Source: Arthrobacter sp. 35W (GTDB lineage Bacteria > Actinomycetota > Actinomycetes > Actinomycetales > Micrococcaceae). From it: 64,000 bases of DNA. The stretch covers positions 620,001 through 684,000 of the forward strand of contig NZ_KI519454.1 in assembly GCF_000482545.1 (NCBI RefSeq). The letters are read 5' to 3'. A program made the position numbers and the translations under genes. Shown here piece after piece: positions 18,122 through 27,738 of this stretch; the first letter of the stretch is position 1; each line of letters opens with the position of its first letter. The notes under the pieces were generated by a model that was not told the origin of the DNA, did no database searches, and was given only the letters and a program-made list of their open reading frames with translations.

Positions 18122-20168
18122 TCGAGTAGGAGGCACCATCGATTCCTCCGAGGCGGAGGGCCTGGCGCTGGAGCTGCTCGACGCGGCCGTTGAGGCCATG
18201 GGCGGGCAGCGCCGCGACGGCCAGCATGAAATGGTCAAGCAGGTGGTCAAGTCCATTGAAACGGGCGACCACCTGCTGGTCCAGGCCGGCACGGGAACGG
18301 GCAAGTCCTTGGCCTACCTGATCCCGCTGATCGCGCACTCGCTGGAAACCAACAAGCCGTCCCTGGTGGCCACCGCCACGCTGGCCCTGCAGGCCCAGAT
18401 CGTCAACCGCGATCTGCCGCGCCTGCTGGAGGCCATCGCGCCGCTGCTGCCGCGCCCCGTCAAGGTGGCGCTGGTCAAGGGCCGCAGCAACTATGTCTGC
18501 CGGCACAAGCTTGAGGGCGGGTTCCCCTCCGAGGAGCCCAGCGAAGGGCAGCTGTTTTCCCTGGGCGAGGACACCTCCGTGGTGCACCTGCCCGGCAGCC
18601 TCACCGGCCCCGGCACGCAGTTGGGCCGCGAAGTGGTCCGGCTGCGCGAGTGGGCCGAGGACACCGACACGGGCGACAGGGATGAACTGATGCCCGGCGT
18701 CAGCGACAGGGCCTGGCGACAGGTCTCGGTGACCAGCATGGAGTGCTTGGGGGCGCAGAAGTGCCCCATGGCCGAGGCCTGCTTCTCCGAGCTGGCCCGT
18801 GCCCGCGGCGCCGAGGCGGACGTCATCGTCACCAACCACGCGATGCTGGCCATCAGCGCCTTCGAAGGCCTTGCTGTGCTGCCGGAGTACGACGTCGTCG
18901 TGGTCGATGAGGCGCACGAGCTCCAGGACCGCGTCACAGGAGCCGTCACGGGCCAGCTGTCCGTGCAGATGGTCCATGTGGCGGCCTCCAGCGCGCGCAA
19001 GCACACGGCCATTTCCGTCGATGCCCTCACCACCGCCGCCACGGCGTTGGAGATGGCCCTCGAGGGCGTGCCGTCCGGCCTGCTGCCGCAGGGGCTGAAC
19101 GAGGAGCAGGGCATGGCCCTGGACCAGCTCCGGGACGCCTGCCGCGCCGCCCTGTCCGATTCCAAGCCCGAGGGCAACGACGCGGCCGACGGCGGGCGGC
19201 AGATTGCCCGCTCGCGGCTGTCGCTGATCCTGGAACTCTGTGAACGACTGCTGGTCTCCGCCGAGGCCCGCGAGGTGGTCTGGGTTTCGCGCCAGAGCAC
19301 CTTCAACCCGCAGGCCGGATACCAGGCCCCGGACGAATCCTCGCCGGCCCTGTTGAACGTTGCTCCGCTGAGCGTGGCGGGCAAGCTGCGGGAGGGGCTC
19401 TTCGAGGGCCATACCGTGGTGCTGACCTCCGCCACCTTGGCCATCGGCGCGGCCTTCGAACACACGGCCGGCGGGCTGGGCCTGGTCGGCAACGGCGCGC
19501 CGTCGTGGACCGGCGTCGACGTCGGTTCCCCCTTCGACTACCCGCGGCAGGGCATGCTCTATGTGGCGGCCCACCTGGAAAAGCCGGGCCGCGGAACCTC
19601 GCCGGAGCAGTTGGACGAGCTGGAGGCGCTCATCAAGGCCGCCGGCGGCGGGACGCTGGCGCTGTTCTCCTCCCGGCGTGCCGCGGAGGATGCGGCCGAG
19701 GCCATGCGCAAGCGCCTTGGCGTGGAGATCCTGTGCCAGGGGGAGTCCTCGATGGCGGCGCTGATCAAACAGTTCGAGTCCGAGCCGGACACCTGCCTCT
19801 TTGGCACCATGTCCCTGTGGCAGGGTGTTGACGTGCAGGGCAGCTCCTGCCGGCTGGTGGTCATCGACCGCATCCCCTTCCCGCGCCCGGATGATCCGCT
19901 GATGACGGCGCGCACCCGTGCTGTGGCTGCGGCGGGCGGCAACGGATTTATGACTGTCTCCGCGACCCATGCCGCCGTCCGGCTGGCGCAGGGGGCGGGC
20001 CGGTTGATCCGCTCCACGGCCGACAAGGGCGTGGTGGCGGTGCTTGATTCACGGCTGGCCAACGCCCGCTACGGGGGATTCCTGCGGGCGGCCCTGCCTC
20101 CGTTCTGGGCGACCACCGACAGGTCCCTGGTGATCGACGCCCTGGGCCGGCTGGCCAAGGCGGACTGA
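18114..20168 (+). CDS. dinG: DinG-like ATP-dependent DNA helicase (XPD/Rad3 type)
   Basis: 684 residues, starting 8 bases inside the end of hflX. Superfamily 2 iron-sulfur helicase. Walker A is QAGTGTGKSLAYLIPL near residue 57, and the DEAH box is VVVDEAHELQDR near 264. Four candidate cluster cysteines lie in YVCRHK (~129) and CLGAQKCPMAEAC (~211-223). The C-terminal motor half has LTSATLAIG, LFSSRRAAEDAAEAM, and QGAGRLIRSTADKG as motif VI. The likely role is unwinding of damaged or R-loop DNA. No SOS box was seen directly upstream because the start lies inside hflX. Confidence 0.92.
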   Translation: MADRVGGTIDSSEAEGLALELLDAAVEAMGGQRRDGQHEMVKQVVKSIETGDHLLVQAGTGTGKSLAYLIPLIAHSLETNKPSLVATATLALQAQIVNRDLPRLLEAIAPLLPRPVKVALVKGRSNYVCRHKLEGGFPSEEPSEGQLFSLGEDTSVVHLPGSLTGPGTQLGREVVRLREWAEDTDTGDRDELMPGVSDRAWRQVSVTSMECLGAQKCPMAEACFSELARARGAEADVIVTNHAMLAISAFEGLAVLPEYDVVVVDEAHELQDRVTGAVTGQLSVQMVHVAASSARKHTAISVDALTTAATALEMALEGVPSGLLPQGLNEEQGMALDQLRDACRAALSDSKPEGNDAADGGRQIARSRLSLILELCERLLVSAEAREVVWVSRQSTFNPQAGYQAPDESSPALLNVAPLSVAGKLREGLFEGHTVVLTSATLAIGAAFEHTAGGLGLVGNGAPSWTGVDVGSPFDYPRQGMLYVAAHLEKPGRGTSPEQLDELEALIKAAGGGTLALFSSRRAAEDAAEAMRKRLGVEILCQGESSMAALIKQFESEPDTCLFGTMSLWQGVDVQGSSCRLVVIDRIPFPRPDDPLMTARTRAVAAAGGNGFMTVSATHAAVRLAQGAGRLIRSTADKGVVAVLDSRLANARYGGFLRAALPPFWATTDRSLVIDALGRLAKAD

Positions 20169-20220
20169 CCCGCCGGTAGAGCGGCCCGCCGGGCCCCGTG
20201 GCCCCGCCATGCAACGACAA

Positions 20221-20253
20221 AGCCCTGCGGCCTCAATGGCCGCAGGGCTTTTG
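20221..20253. terminator. Bidirectional terminator between dinG and lexA
   Basis: A perfect 12-base stem (20221-20232 with 20238-20249) closes TCAAT and is followed by TTTT. On the other strand the left side reads into an A-rich ACGACAAAG start, giving T residues for lexA transcripts as well. It sits between two convergent genes. Confidence 0.88.
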
Positions 20254-20325
20254 TTGTGGAACAGCCGTGCTGAAACGCGGAAGGCGCGGTGGAATGCGCC
20301 GTCCCCGGGGCCGGACGCCCGGGTT

Positions 20326-21069
20326 CTAGATGCTCCGCAGGACGGAGACCACCTTGCCCATCACCGTGGCGTGGTCGCCCAGGATGGGCTCGTAGCGGGT
20401 GTTCTGCGGCAGCAGCCAGGTGTGGCCGTCGCGCTGGCGGAAGGTCTTGACAGTGGCCTCGTCATCCAGCAGGGCAGCGACGATGTCGCCATTGGCGGCC
20501 GTGTTCTGCCGGCGGACGACCACCCAGTCGCCGTCGCAGATGGCGGCGTCGATCATGGAGTCGCCGGCCACCTTCAGCATGAAAAGCTCGCCGTGGCCCA
20601 CCAGTGAACGGGGCAGGGGCATGACGTCCTCCACCACCTGGTCGGCCAGGATCGGGCCACCGGCGGCAATCCGGCCCACCAGGGGGACCAGTGCCGTGTC
20701 CTGGGCGCTGCCGAGCTCGGCCATGTTCAGCCCGTTGGCTCCGCGAAGGTCCCGGGGGGAGGGGACGCCCTCGATGTGGGGCAGGCCGTAGTCGAGCGTC
20801 AACGGGATGAGGACCTCCATGGCCCGGGGGCGCTTGGGGTCGCGGCGCAGGTAGCCCATCTTCTCCAGCTGGCTCAGCTGGTGGGTGACGCTGGAGAGGC
20901 TGGCCAGCCCGACGACGTCGCCGATCTCGCGCATGGAGGGCGGGTAGCCCTTGTCCGAGATGGACCGCTGGATGCACTCGAGGATTTTCTTCTGGCGCAC
21001 GGTGAGACCCTTGAGGCCCTGCCGGCTCGCGGGGTTCCCGCTGTGGAGGATGAATTCCGGACCAGGCAT
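20326..21069 (-). CDS. lexA: LexA repressor
   Basis: 247 residues from ATG 21069, which has GGGAAGG upstream; the frame is open to 21144. LexA represses the SOS regulon and is cut when RecA is active. The N-terminal winged helix is [20 protein letters not shown] with [20 protein letters not shown]. The cleavage site is RIAA|GG (between Ala136 and Gly137). The catalytic dyad is Ser171 in VAGDSMID and Lys208 in EATVKTF. Two SOS-like boxes lie in the gap to the divergent LysM gene, consistent with self-repression. Confidence 0.97.
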   Translation of the reverse strand: MPGPEFILHSGNPASRQGLKGLTVRQKKILECIQRSISDKGYPPSMREIGDVVGLASLSSVTHQLSQLEKMGYLRRDPKRPRAMEVLIPLTLDYGLPHIEGVPSPRDLRGANGLNMAELGSAQDTALVPLVGRIAAGGPILADQVVEDVMPLPRSLVGHGELFMLKVAGDSMIDAAICDGDWVVVRRQNTAANGDIVAALLDDEATVKTFRQRDGHTWLLPQNTRYEPILGDHATVMGKVVSVLRSI

Positions 21070-21220
21070 GGTGCTGACCTTCCCGCTGCTTGTCAATATG
21101 GAGCACGGCCTGCGGGGCCGGCGTTTCGGGAGCTGCAGACCCAATGTCAGTGGCCTCTGGTGGACTACTGCTTGTTCGGCAAATCCCTTGGTTCAACGGT
21201 AGGCCAGCGCAGGGCGGATT

Positions 21221-21236
21221 TCAAACATTTGTTCTA
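21221..21236. promoter_or_regulatory. LexA box, lexA-proximal
   Basis: TCAAACATTTGTTCTA matches TCGAAC-N4-GTTCGA at 10 of 12 defined positions. It lies 152 bases upstream of the lexA ATG. Together with the box at 21288 it would let LexA control its own gene and the divergent LysM gene. Confidence 0.8.
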
Positions 21237-21287
21237 GCGATTCTTGGCAAGCTTCGTCAATTAGTGCTAAAACTAGAACTCAAGCAT

Positions 21288-21303
21288 TCGAACACATGTT
21301 CTA
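21288..21303. promoter_or_regulatory. LexA box, LysM-gene-proximal
   Basis: TCGAACACATGTTCTA matches the SOS consensus at 11 of 12 defined positions. It is the better of the two boxes in this 318-base gap (21070-21387), which holds no other coding sequence. It lies 84 bases before the LysM-protein start. Confidence 0.88.
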
Positions 21304-21387
21304 ACCGCGTGTACTAATCAATTGTTCCGATGCAGCAGCCAGCCCCGTCAAGCGGGGCTGCAGTATTCGAAGTGAAAGGTGAATGCC

Positions 21388-21717
21388 ATGAGCTCCACGA
21401 ATGAACTTCCTCCTCTGCGGTTGACCCGCCGGGGCCGTCTGGTCCTGATCTGGCTCCCGCTGGCCCTGGTGGCGATCAGCCTGCTCGCCGCGGCAGCTCT
21501 GTTCTCCACCCCGGCCAAGGCCGCCACGGGATCGGAGCCCATTGACTACGCCACCACCGTCACGGTGCTGTCCGGGGAGACGCTGTGGTCGATTGCCATC
21601 GAGGCCGACTCCAGCCGCGACACCCGCGACGTTGTCGCCGACATTGTCGAATTGAACGGGCTCTCCAGCTCCGTGGTGCAGCCGGGCCAGCGCCTGTTCG
21701 TCCCCAACGCGGCATAG
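21388..21717 (+). CDS. LysM membrane protein, probable SOS division inhibitor (YneA/Rv2719c-like)
   Basis: 109 residues from ATG 21388 behind GAAAGGTG; a GTG three codons earlier is possible. A basic N-terminus is followed by one membrane helix (about residues 20-40), an Ala-rich linker and a single LysM domain (VLSGETLWSIA to VVQPGQRLFVPNAA). Small proteins with one helix and a LysM, divergent from lexA, suppress cell division during SOS in Bacillus (YneA) and mycobacteria (Rv2719c). The box at 21288 supports that role here; function is inferred, not shown. Confidence 0.82.
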   Translation: MSSTNELPPLRLTRRGRLVLIWLPLALVAISLLAAAALFSTPAKAATGSEPIDYATTVTVLSGETLWSIAIEADSSRDTRDVVADIVELNGLSSSVVQPGQRLFVPNAA

Positions 21718-21822
21718 CACCACAGCACCATTCCCCGCCCCACGGGCAGCAACAATGCAGTAATAGAGGGTCACGGAGCCTGCAGAAGGCACCGGCGGTT
21801 CGCCCACCGCGTCCACTGGACT

Positions 21823-21835
21823 TAAAGTGGAAGGG
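21823..21835 (+). promoter_or_regulatory. Possible -10 element and leaderless start of hisC
   Basis: TAAAGT at 21823-21828 ends 6 bases before the hisC GTG, which is the usual spacing to a transcription start. No ribosome site with normal spacing is present; GGAAG is only one or two bases from the GTG. A leaderless hisC mRNA is therefore plausible. No clear -35 was seen. Confidence 0.4.
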
Positions 21836-22932
21836 TGAACCAGCTAGAGCGCCTGAACCAATTGCCCCTTCGCGACGATCTCCGAGGGCAGCATCCGTAC
21901 GGCGCCCCGCAGCTGGATGTTCCCATCCTGCTCAACGTCAACGAGAACACCCATGGTGTTCCGGCCGACGCCAAGGAAGCCATCCTGAAGGCTGTCGAAG
22001 ATGTGCTCGATGGTTTGAACCGATACCCGGACCGGGAATTCACCGAATTGCGCACCGCCCTGGCGGCCTACCTTGGCCATGGGCTCACCTTGGACAACCT
22101 GTGGGCGGCCAATGGCTCCAACGAGGTCCTTCAGCACCTGCTGCAGGCCTTCGGCGGCCCCGGCCGGTCCGCAATGGGCTTCCCTCCCACGTACTCCATG
22201 TACCCGCTGCTGGCATCCGGCACCGGCACCGCCTACACCGCCGGCCGCCGCAAGGATGATTTCTCCCTCAGCGCTGCAGATGCCGCCGAGCAGGTCCGCG
22301 CCGCTGCGCCGAACGTCGTGTTCCTGTGCTCACCGAACAACCCCACCGGAACGGCCCTGGGCCTGGATGTCGTGGAGGCCGTCTACGAGGCCGGCGAGGC
22401 GAGCCAGGCCATCATCATCGTGGACGAGGCCTATGCCGAGTTCGCCCACGACGGCACGCCCAGTGCGCTGAGCCTGCTGCCGGGGCGGCCGCGCCTGGTG
22501 GTCTCGCGCACCATGAGCAAGGCCTTTGCCCTGGCCGGAGCCCGGTTGGGCTACCTGGCCGCCGCCCCGGAGGTTGCCGATGCCCTGCGGCTGGTGCGCC
22601 TGCCGTACCACCTCTCGGCGATCACCCAGGCGACGGCCGTGGCCGCCCTGCGCAATTCGGATTCCCTGCTGGCCAACGTCGAAGACATCAAGCTCCAGCG
22701 CGACCGCATTGTCACAGGCCTCACCGAGCTGGGGCTGGACCCGGCGCCGTCGGACTCCAACTTCGTCTTCTTTGGCGGGCTCGAGAATCCGCATGCCGTC
22801 TGGGAGGGCCTGCTGGCCGCCGGGGTGTTGATCCGCGACGTCGGCATCCCCGGACATCTGCGGGTGACCGCCGGCACCGAGTCCGAGACCACTGCGTTCC
22901 TGGATGCCCTCGCCGCACTGCTGGGCCGCTAG
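21835..22932 (+). CDS. hisC: Histidinol-phosphate aminotransferase
   Basis: 365 residues from a GTG. A PLP enzyme of histidine synthesis that converts imidazole-acetol phosphate to histidinol phosphate. The N-terminal LNVNENTHGVP and DGLNRYPDREF, WAANGSNEVLQHLLQAFGGP, CSPNNPTGTALG and IIIVDEAYAEF segments are typical. The PLP lysine is Lys229 in SRTMSKAFALAGARLGY. It begins the his run hisC-hisB-hisH-priA; hisD, hisF and others are not in the window. Confidence 0.95.
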   Translation: MNQLERLNQLPLRDDLRGQHPYGAPQLDVPILLNVNENTHGVPADAKEAILKAVEDVLDGLNRYPDREFTELRTALAAYLGHGLTLDNLWAANGSNEVLQHLLQAFGGPGRSAMGFPPTYSMYPLLASGTGTAYTAGRRKDDFSLSAADAAEQVRAAAPNVVFLCSPNNPTGTALGLDVVEAVYEAGEASQAIIIVDEAYAEFAHDGTPSALSLLPGRPRLVVSRTMSKAFALAGARLGYLAAAPEVADALRLVRLPYHLSAITQATAVAALRNSDSLLANVEDIKLQRDRIVTGLTELGLDPAPSDSNFVFFGGLENPHAVWEGLLAAGVLIRDVGIPGHLRVTAGTESETTAFLDALAALLGR

Positions 22933-23080
22933 CCCAAACCCCGTGGCCAACGATCCCAAGGCCGCTCCGCTGTCCAACCTCTTCTAGACTGGTAGTGGAC
23001 ACGTGGCGGCGCATGGGAGCCCGCCGGGCGCAGGTTGCAACCCTGCCGCCCACAACACCGCAATCAAAGGACTTCCTTTC

Positions 23081-23701
23081 ATGACCGAGAACGCCCAGAG
23101 CGCAGGGCGCACCGCCCGCCTGGAACGCAGCACCAGCGAGTCCTCCGTGCTGGTGGAGATCAACCTGGACGGCACAGGCGTGTCCTCCATTGACACCTCC
23201 GTGCCGTTCTACGACCACATGCTCACGGCCCTGTCCAAGCACTCCCTAATCGACCTCACGGTCAAGGCCACCGGCGACACGCACATCGATGCCCACCACA
23301 CGGTGGAGGATGTGGCCATCACCTTCGGCGAGGCCCTGCGCATCGCCCTGGGCAACAAGGCCGGCATCCGCCGCTTCGGCGAGGCCACCGTGCCGCTGGA
23401 CGAGGCGCTGGCCAACGCCGTCGTCGACGTCTCCGGACGCCCCTACCTGGTGCACGGCGGCGAGCCGGCCGGCCAGGAATACCACCTGATCGGCGGCCAC
23501 TTCACCGGCTCGCTGACCCGCCACGTGTTCGAGGCCATAACCTTGCACGCGCAGATCTGCCTGCACATGACAGTCATCGCCGGCCGGGATCCCCACCACA
23601 TTGTGGAGGCACAGTTCAAGGCCTTCGCCCGCGCCCTGCGCTCGGCCATCGAGTCCGATCCGCGCGTCACCGGCATCCCCTCCACCAAGGGCAGCCTGTG
23701 A
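23081..23701 (+). CDS. hisB: Imidazoleglycerol-phosphate dehydratase
   Basis: 206 residues from ATG 23081, preceded by AAAGGAC. The single-function HisB dehydrates imidazole glycerol phosphate. Metal-binding histidine motifs are [13 protein letters not shown] near residue 68 and [18 protein letters not shown] near 170; the N-terminal [13 protein letters not shown] is also conserved. The stop overlaps the hisH GTG by four bases, so translation is coupled. The 148 bases between hisC and this gene hold no gene. Confidence 0.96.
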   Translation: MTENAQSAGRTARLERSTSESSVLVEINLDGTGVSSIDTSVPFYDHMLTALSKHSLIDLTVKATGDTHIDAHHTVEDVAITFGEALRIALGNKAGIRRFGEATVPLDEALANAVVDVSGRPYLVHGGEPAGQEYHLIGGHFTGSLTRHVFEAITLHAQICLHMTVIAGRDPHHIVEAQFKAFARALRSAIESDPRVTGIPSTKGSL

Positions 23702-24411
23702 GCACCGAGCAGGCTCCGGCCGCAGAAGCCGCAGATGCAGCAGTCTCCCCGGAAGCCGCGGACAACCGTCCGAGTGTGACGGTGCTGGACTACGGATCGG
23801 GCAATGTCCGCTCCGCCGTCCGTGCCCTGGAACGCGCCGGCGCCGTCGTCACGCTGAGCTCCAAGCCCGATGACGTCCTCAACGCCGACGGTCTGGTGGT
23901 GCCCGGTGTGGGCGCCTTCGCCACGGTGATGAAGGAACTCAAGGATGTGGACGGCCTGCGCATGATCGGCCGCCGCGTCGCAGGAGGCCGCCCCGTGCTG
24001 GCCATCTGCGTGGGCCTGCAGGTCCTCTTCGATTCCGGCGTGGAGCACGGCATCTCGGCCGAAGGCATGGGGGAGTGGCCCGGCATCGTGGAGCCGCTGA
24101 AGGCCGAGGTGGTTCCGCACATGGGGTGGAACACCGTGGACGTCCCCGCCGGATCCATGCTCTTTGAGGGCGTCGAGGACGAGCGCTTCTACTTTGTGCA
24201 CTCCTACGGTGTCCAGACCTGGGACTTCGATGTGGTCCAGCCGCTGATGAAGCCCCCGATGGTCACCTGGTCCAACCACGGTGGACCGTTCATTGCCGCC
24301 GTTGAGAACGGCCCGCTCTGCGCCACGCAGTTCCACCCGGAGAAGTCCGGCGACGCCGGGGCGCGGCTGCTGCGCAACTGGGTCACGTCGCTGCGCAAGG
24401 CGGCCGCCTAG
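23698..24411 (+). CDS. hisH: Imidazole glycerol phosphate synthase, glutamine amidotransferase subunit
   Basis: 237 residues from a GTG overlapping hisB. HisH supplies ammonia to HisF. An Ala-rich tail of about 22 residues precedes the class I amidotransferase fold ([19 protein letters not shown]). The nucleophile is Cys104 in [13 protein letters not shown]; His213 and Glu215 lie in FHPEKSG. The [10 protein letters not shown] oxyanion region is present. A small membrane gene follows directly. Confidence 0.95.
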   Translation: MSTEQAPAAEAADAAVSPEAADNRPSVTVLDYGSGNVRSAVRALERAGAVVTLSSKPDDVLNADGLVVPGVGAFATVMKELKDVDGLRMIGRRVAGGRPVLAICVGLQVLFDSGVEHGISAEGMGEWPGIVEPLKAEVVPHMGWNTVDVPAGSMLFEGVEDERFYFVHSYGVQTWDFDVVQPLMKPPMVTWSNHGGPFIAAVENGPLCATQFHPEKSGDAGARLLRNWVTSLRKAAA

Positions 24412-24570
24412 ATGTGGTCCGTCGTGCTCATGGGGCTCGCCGGTCTGTTGATCGGCGGCGCCTACACCTTCTTCCAGCAGAAGAAACCGCGCTGGGTGCC
24501 CATCAGTTTCGCCGTACTGGCCGTGATGGCCCTGGTGGCGGCGTACCTGCTGACGCTTCCGGCCAACTAA
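24412..24570 (+). CDS. Small two-helix membrane protein in the his operon
   Basis: 52 residues, starting on the base after the hisH stop. The sequence has two hydrophobic helices ([20 protein letters not shown] and [17 protein letters not shown]) joined by a basic QQKKPRW loop. Tight packing with hisH and position before priA indicate a real co-transcribed gene. No function is known to me. Coding is supported by length, frame and the coupled start rather than by a family match. Confidence 0.75.
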   Translation: MWSVVLMGLAGLLIGGAYTFFQQKKPRWVPISFAVLAVMALVAAYLLTLPAN

Positions 24571-24613
24571 CCTGCCCGCCCCTCCCGCTTCAAACGAACC
24601 GCCAAAGGACATC

Positions 24614-25357
24614 ATGACCAGCACCAACGCCCCCATTCTGGAACTCCTGCCCGCCGTCGACGTGGTTGATGGCCAGGCCGTACGCCTGGTGCAGGGTGAG
24701 GCCGGCAGCGAGACCGGCTACGGCTCGCCGCTGGATGCTGCCATGGCCTGGCAGAACGACGGCGCCGAGTGGGTCCACCTGGTGGACCTGGACGCCGCCT
24801 TTGGCCGCGGCACCAATGCGCCGCTGCTGCGCGAGGTTGTGGCCGCCCTGAACATCAAGGTGGAGCTCTCCGGCGGCATCCGCGACGATGCCTCGCTCGA
24901 AGCCGCCCTGGAGCTGGGCGCCTCGCGCGTCAACCTCGGCACGGCAGCGCTGGAGAACCCCGAGTGGACCGCCCGCGCCATCGCGCGCTTTGGCGACAAG
25001 ATCGCCGTCGGCCTGGACGTGCGCGGCACCACGCTGGCCGCCCGCGGCTGGACGAAGGACGGCGGGGACCTCTGGGAGGTGCTGGCCCGTTTGGAGGACG
25101 CCGGCTGCGCCCGCTACGTGGTCACCGACGTCACCAAGGACGGCACCCTGCGCGGACCGAACGTTGAGCTGCTGCGCGAAATGTGCGAGCGGACCTCCAA
25201 GCCCGTCGTCGCCTCCGGCGGCATCTCCAGCCTCGAGGACCTGCGCGTGCTGCGCGAGCTGGTTCCGGCCGGCGTCGAAGGCGCCATCGTGGGCAAGGCC
25301 CTCTACGCGGGCAAGTTCACGCTGCCCGAGGCCCTTGACGTGGCCGGACGCCGCTAA
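24614..25357 (+). CDS. priA: Bifunctional HisA/TrpF isomerase (PriA)
   Basis: 247 residues. A TIM-barrel isomerase acting in histidine synthesis (ProFAR isomerisation); the actinobacterial PriA form also isomerises phosphoribosylanthranilate for tryptophan. [19 protein letters not shown] holds the N-terminal catalytic aspartate (AVDV); [28 protein letters not shown] and [13 protein letters not shown] are the later phosphate-binding and catalytic loops. Dual specificity is inferred from phylum and from PriA-type motifs. It has AAAGGAC before the ATG. Confidence 0.93.
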   Translation: MTSTNAPILELLPAVDVVDGQAVRLVQGEAGSETGYGSPLDAAMAWQNDGAEWVHLVDLDAAFGRGTNAPLLREVVAALNIKVELSGGIRDDASLEAALELGASRVNLGTAALENPEWTARAIARFGDKIAVGLDVRGTTLAARGWTKDGGDLWEVLARLEDAGCARYVVTDVTKDGTLRGPNVELLREMCERTSKPVVASGGISSLEDLRVLRELVPAGVEGAIVGKALYAGKFTLPEALDVAGRR

Positions 25358-25361
25358 CAAC

Positions 25362-26276
25362 GTGGCACACGAGCACCCCTCGCGGGAACTTCCCGGACAC
25401 ATTGCGGCAGCCCTGGCCGGTGCCGGCGGGTCCACCGACTCCGCCGGCCAGCCCTGGGCAGGCCGGAATCTGCCCGCGGGGGAGAGCTACCACAACTTCG
25501 ACGACGACGACGGCAGCCAGGACCCCGCCTACGCGGCGGCTCTGGACGCCCTCGCCGCCGGGACTGGCACGGAGGCCGGCGTCGTCGCCGCCCTGGCCCA
25601 GGCCCGGGTCTTTGTGCCGATCGTCGCCCAGCTGGCCGAAGCCGTGGTGGGGCCCGACGGCCTGGCCTCGGACAAGGAATCCGACATGGCCCTGGTGACG
25701 CTGCAGGCACCCGATGGGCGCACCACGCTTCCGGTGTTCTCCTCCGCCCAGGCGCTGTCCGACTGGCACGCAGAGGCGCGGCCGGTTGCCGTCTATGCGG
25801 CGCGCGCCGCGTTGTCCGCGGTGTCCGAACAGGCGGACCTGGTGGTTCTGGATCCGGGATCGGCCCGTCCCTTTGTGCTGCGCCGCCCGGCTGTCTGGGC
25901 ACTGGCCCAGCAGCAGGAGTGGGTCCCCAGCTACGCCGATCCCGAGGTGGCCGCCGCCCTGGCGCAGTCCAAGGAGCTGGTGGGGGATCCGGCGCTGCTA
26001 AGCATTGCGGGCACCGCCTCGACGGGAATACAAACCATCTGGGACAATGTTATGGATCCCAATGGCACCGCCGTCCAAGGCGGGGGTGCCGGGCCCGAGC
26101 TGGTGGTTGACTTGACGCTGGCGCCGGGCCTGGACCAGGCGGCCGTGCAGCATCTGCTGGAGCGGTTGCAGGGCCATTGGTCCACCAACGATGGCTTTGC
26201 CCAGCGTGTGGACTCGATCCAGATCCGTCTCACGGCCTCCGAGCCGGCCACCACCCCGCAGCACCTGAAGCCGTAG
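25362..26276 (+). CDS. SseB-family protein
   Basis: 304 residues from GTG 25362, four bases after priA; the frame is open further upstream but only inside priA. The middle region (VPIVAQLAEAVVGP, DMALVTLQAPDGRTTLPVFS, WHAEARPVAVYAARAALSA) matches the SseB N-terminal domain. A second, less conserved domain follows. SseB-like genes often sit next to hisA/priA in actinobacteria; the molecular role is unknown. An acidic DDDD patch lies near residue 48. Confidence 0.85.
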   Translation: MAHEHPSRELPGHIAAALAGAGGSTDSAGQPWAGRNLPAGESYHNFDDDDGSQDPAYAAALDALAAGTGTEAGVVAALAQARVFVPIVAQLAEAVVGPDGLASDKESDMALVTLQAPDGRTTLPVFSSAQALSDWHAEARPVAVYAARAALSAVSEQADLVVLDPGSARPFVLRRPAVWALAQQQEWVPSYADPEVAAALAQSKELVGDPALLSIAGTASTGIQTIWDNVMDPNGTAVQGGGAGPELVVDLTLAPGLDQAAVQHLLERLQGHWSTNDGFAQRVDSIQIRLTASEPATTPQHLKP

Positions 26277-26327
26277 CGGCGCCTTCCCTTTGGGCCGCAC
26301 GGGATGCGGTGCAGAGAGAAGAGCGTT

Positions 26328-27647
26328 GTGAATTTTTCCCGCTACAGGGAAGTCCTTGGGCAATGGCCGGTGCTGCGGCTGATCCTGGTCGCCATGGTGG
26401 CCCGCATCCCGCATGCTGCGGCCGGTGTGGTGCTGACCCTGCATGTGGTCAACACCATGGACCTTGGCTACGGTGCCGCCGGCGGCGTGGCAGCTGCCGT
26501 CACCGTGGGCATGGCCCTGGGTGCGCCGTGGCGCGGCCGCCAGGTGGACGTTGTCGGCCTGCGCCGTGCCCTCATCCCCTCGGTGATTGCCGAGGTGGTG
26601 GTGTGGAGTGCCGCGCCATTCCTGAACTACCAGCTGCTGCTGCTGGCCGCCGCGGTGGGCGGTGCCTTTGCCGTGCCGATCTTCTCCGTGGTCCGCCAGG
26701 CCCTGGGCGTGATGGTCGCCACCAAGGACCGCCGAGTGGCCTACTCGCTGGATTCCATCGGCGCCGAGATCACCTTCATGATTGGCCCGGCCGCCGGCGT
26801 CCTGCTGGCCACCTCCATCGACACCCGTGCTGGCCTGATCCTGGTGGGTGCCGCTTCGGCGCTGGCCGGGGTGGCCCTGATGTGGTTCAACCCGCCCACC
26901 CGGACGGGCCAGCCCGGCGCCGTCCCGCAGGACGAGTCGTCTGCGTGGGGTGACGCCGACGGCGGAACGGCCAGAGAGGTCGACTCCTATGAAGAGCTGG
27001 CCCCCGTGGAAGCCATGGCCGGCCAATCCTCGGCATCCGGGTCCTACCTGGGCCGCGTGGTCCACAAGGCCCGCAGCAACTTTGGCTGGGTCACCGTGGC
27101 CGTGCTGGCCGTGCTGGGCGCCTCCGTGGGCGCCGGCCTGGTCCTCTCGGGCACCAATGTGGGCATGGTGGCGCTGTTGAACCTGCACGAACGGATCGAC
27201 GACATCGGGCTGGTCTTTGTCTTCTGGTGCGGTGCCTCCGTGCTGGGTGGCATCATCTACGGTGCACTGCACCGGCCGGTGTCGCCGCTGATTCTGCTCG
27301 CGGCCATGGCCCTGCTGACCATTCCGATGGGATTCGCCACCGATGCCTGGACGCTGGGCCTGTTGTCCATCGCCCCCGGTCTGCTCTGCGCCCCGGTGCT
27401 GACGTCCAGCGCCGAGCAGGTGGCCGCCCTCGTGGAGGAAAAGCGCCGCGGCGAGGCCATGGGCTGGTACGGCTCGGCCATGACCCTCGGCAGTGCGGCG
27501 GGCTCGCCGCTGGCCGGGTTCATGATCGACAGCATCGGCCCCTGGGCCGGGTTCACCTTCATCGGCGCGCTGGCCACTGTGCTCGCCATCGTGGGGCTGG
27601 TGCTCAAGGGCATCCGGCGCCGGGCCGCGGAAGTGCCCGTGGCCTAA
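26328..27647 (+). CDS. MFS transporter
   Basis: 439 residues from GTG 26328 behind AGAGAAGAGC; ATG 26304 is an alternative. About twelve hydrophobic helices in two halves are separated by an acidic loop (residues ~205-245). Motif-A-like GAPWRGRQVDVVGLRRA follows the second helix. The substrate cannot be read from sequence. It ends the his run before a strong terminator, though it may have its own promoter in the 51-base gap after the SseB gene. Confidence 0.85.
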   Translation: MNFSRYREVLGQWPVLRLILVAMVARIPHAAAGVVLTLHVVNTMDLGYGAAGGVAAAVTVGMALGAPWRGRQVDVVGLRRALIPSVIAEVVVWSAAPFLNYQLLLLAAAVGGAFAVPIFSVVRQALGVMVATKDRRVAYSLDSIGAEITFMIGPAAGVLLATSIDTRAGLILVGAASALAGVALMWFNPPTRTGQPGAVPQDESSAWGDADGGTAREVDSYEELAPVEAMAGQSSASGSYLGRVVHKARSNFGWVTVAVLAVLGASVGAGLVLSGTNVGMVALLNLHERIDDIGLVFVFWCGASVLGGIIYGALHRPVSPLILLAAMALLTIPMGFATDAWTLGLLSIAPGLLCAPVLTSSAEQVAALVEEKRRGEAMGWYGSAMTLGSAAGSPLAGFMIDSIGPWAGFTFIGALATVLAIVGLVLKGIRRRAAEVPVA

Positions 27648-27663
27648 AGCATCCGCCCACGGC

Positions 27664-27714
27664 AAAGGCCGCGGCTCCAGCCCACCGATGGTGGGCTGGA
27701 GCCGCGGCCTTTTG
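27664..27714. terminator. Terminator after the MFS gene
   Basis: A perfect stem of about 22 bases (27665-27686 with 27690-27711) closes a 3-base GAT loop, followed by TTTT. On the left it begins with AAA, so it can also work for the convergent DUF1844 gene. Confidence 0.9.
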
Positions 27715-27738
27715 TGTTGCTGCAGTGGTTCGATTGAG

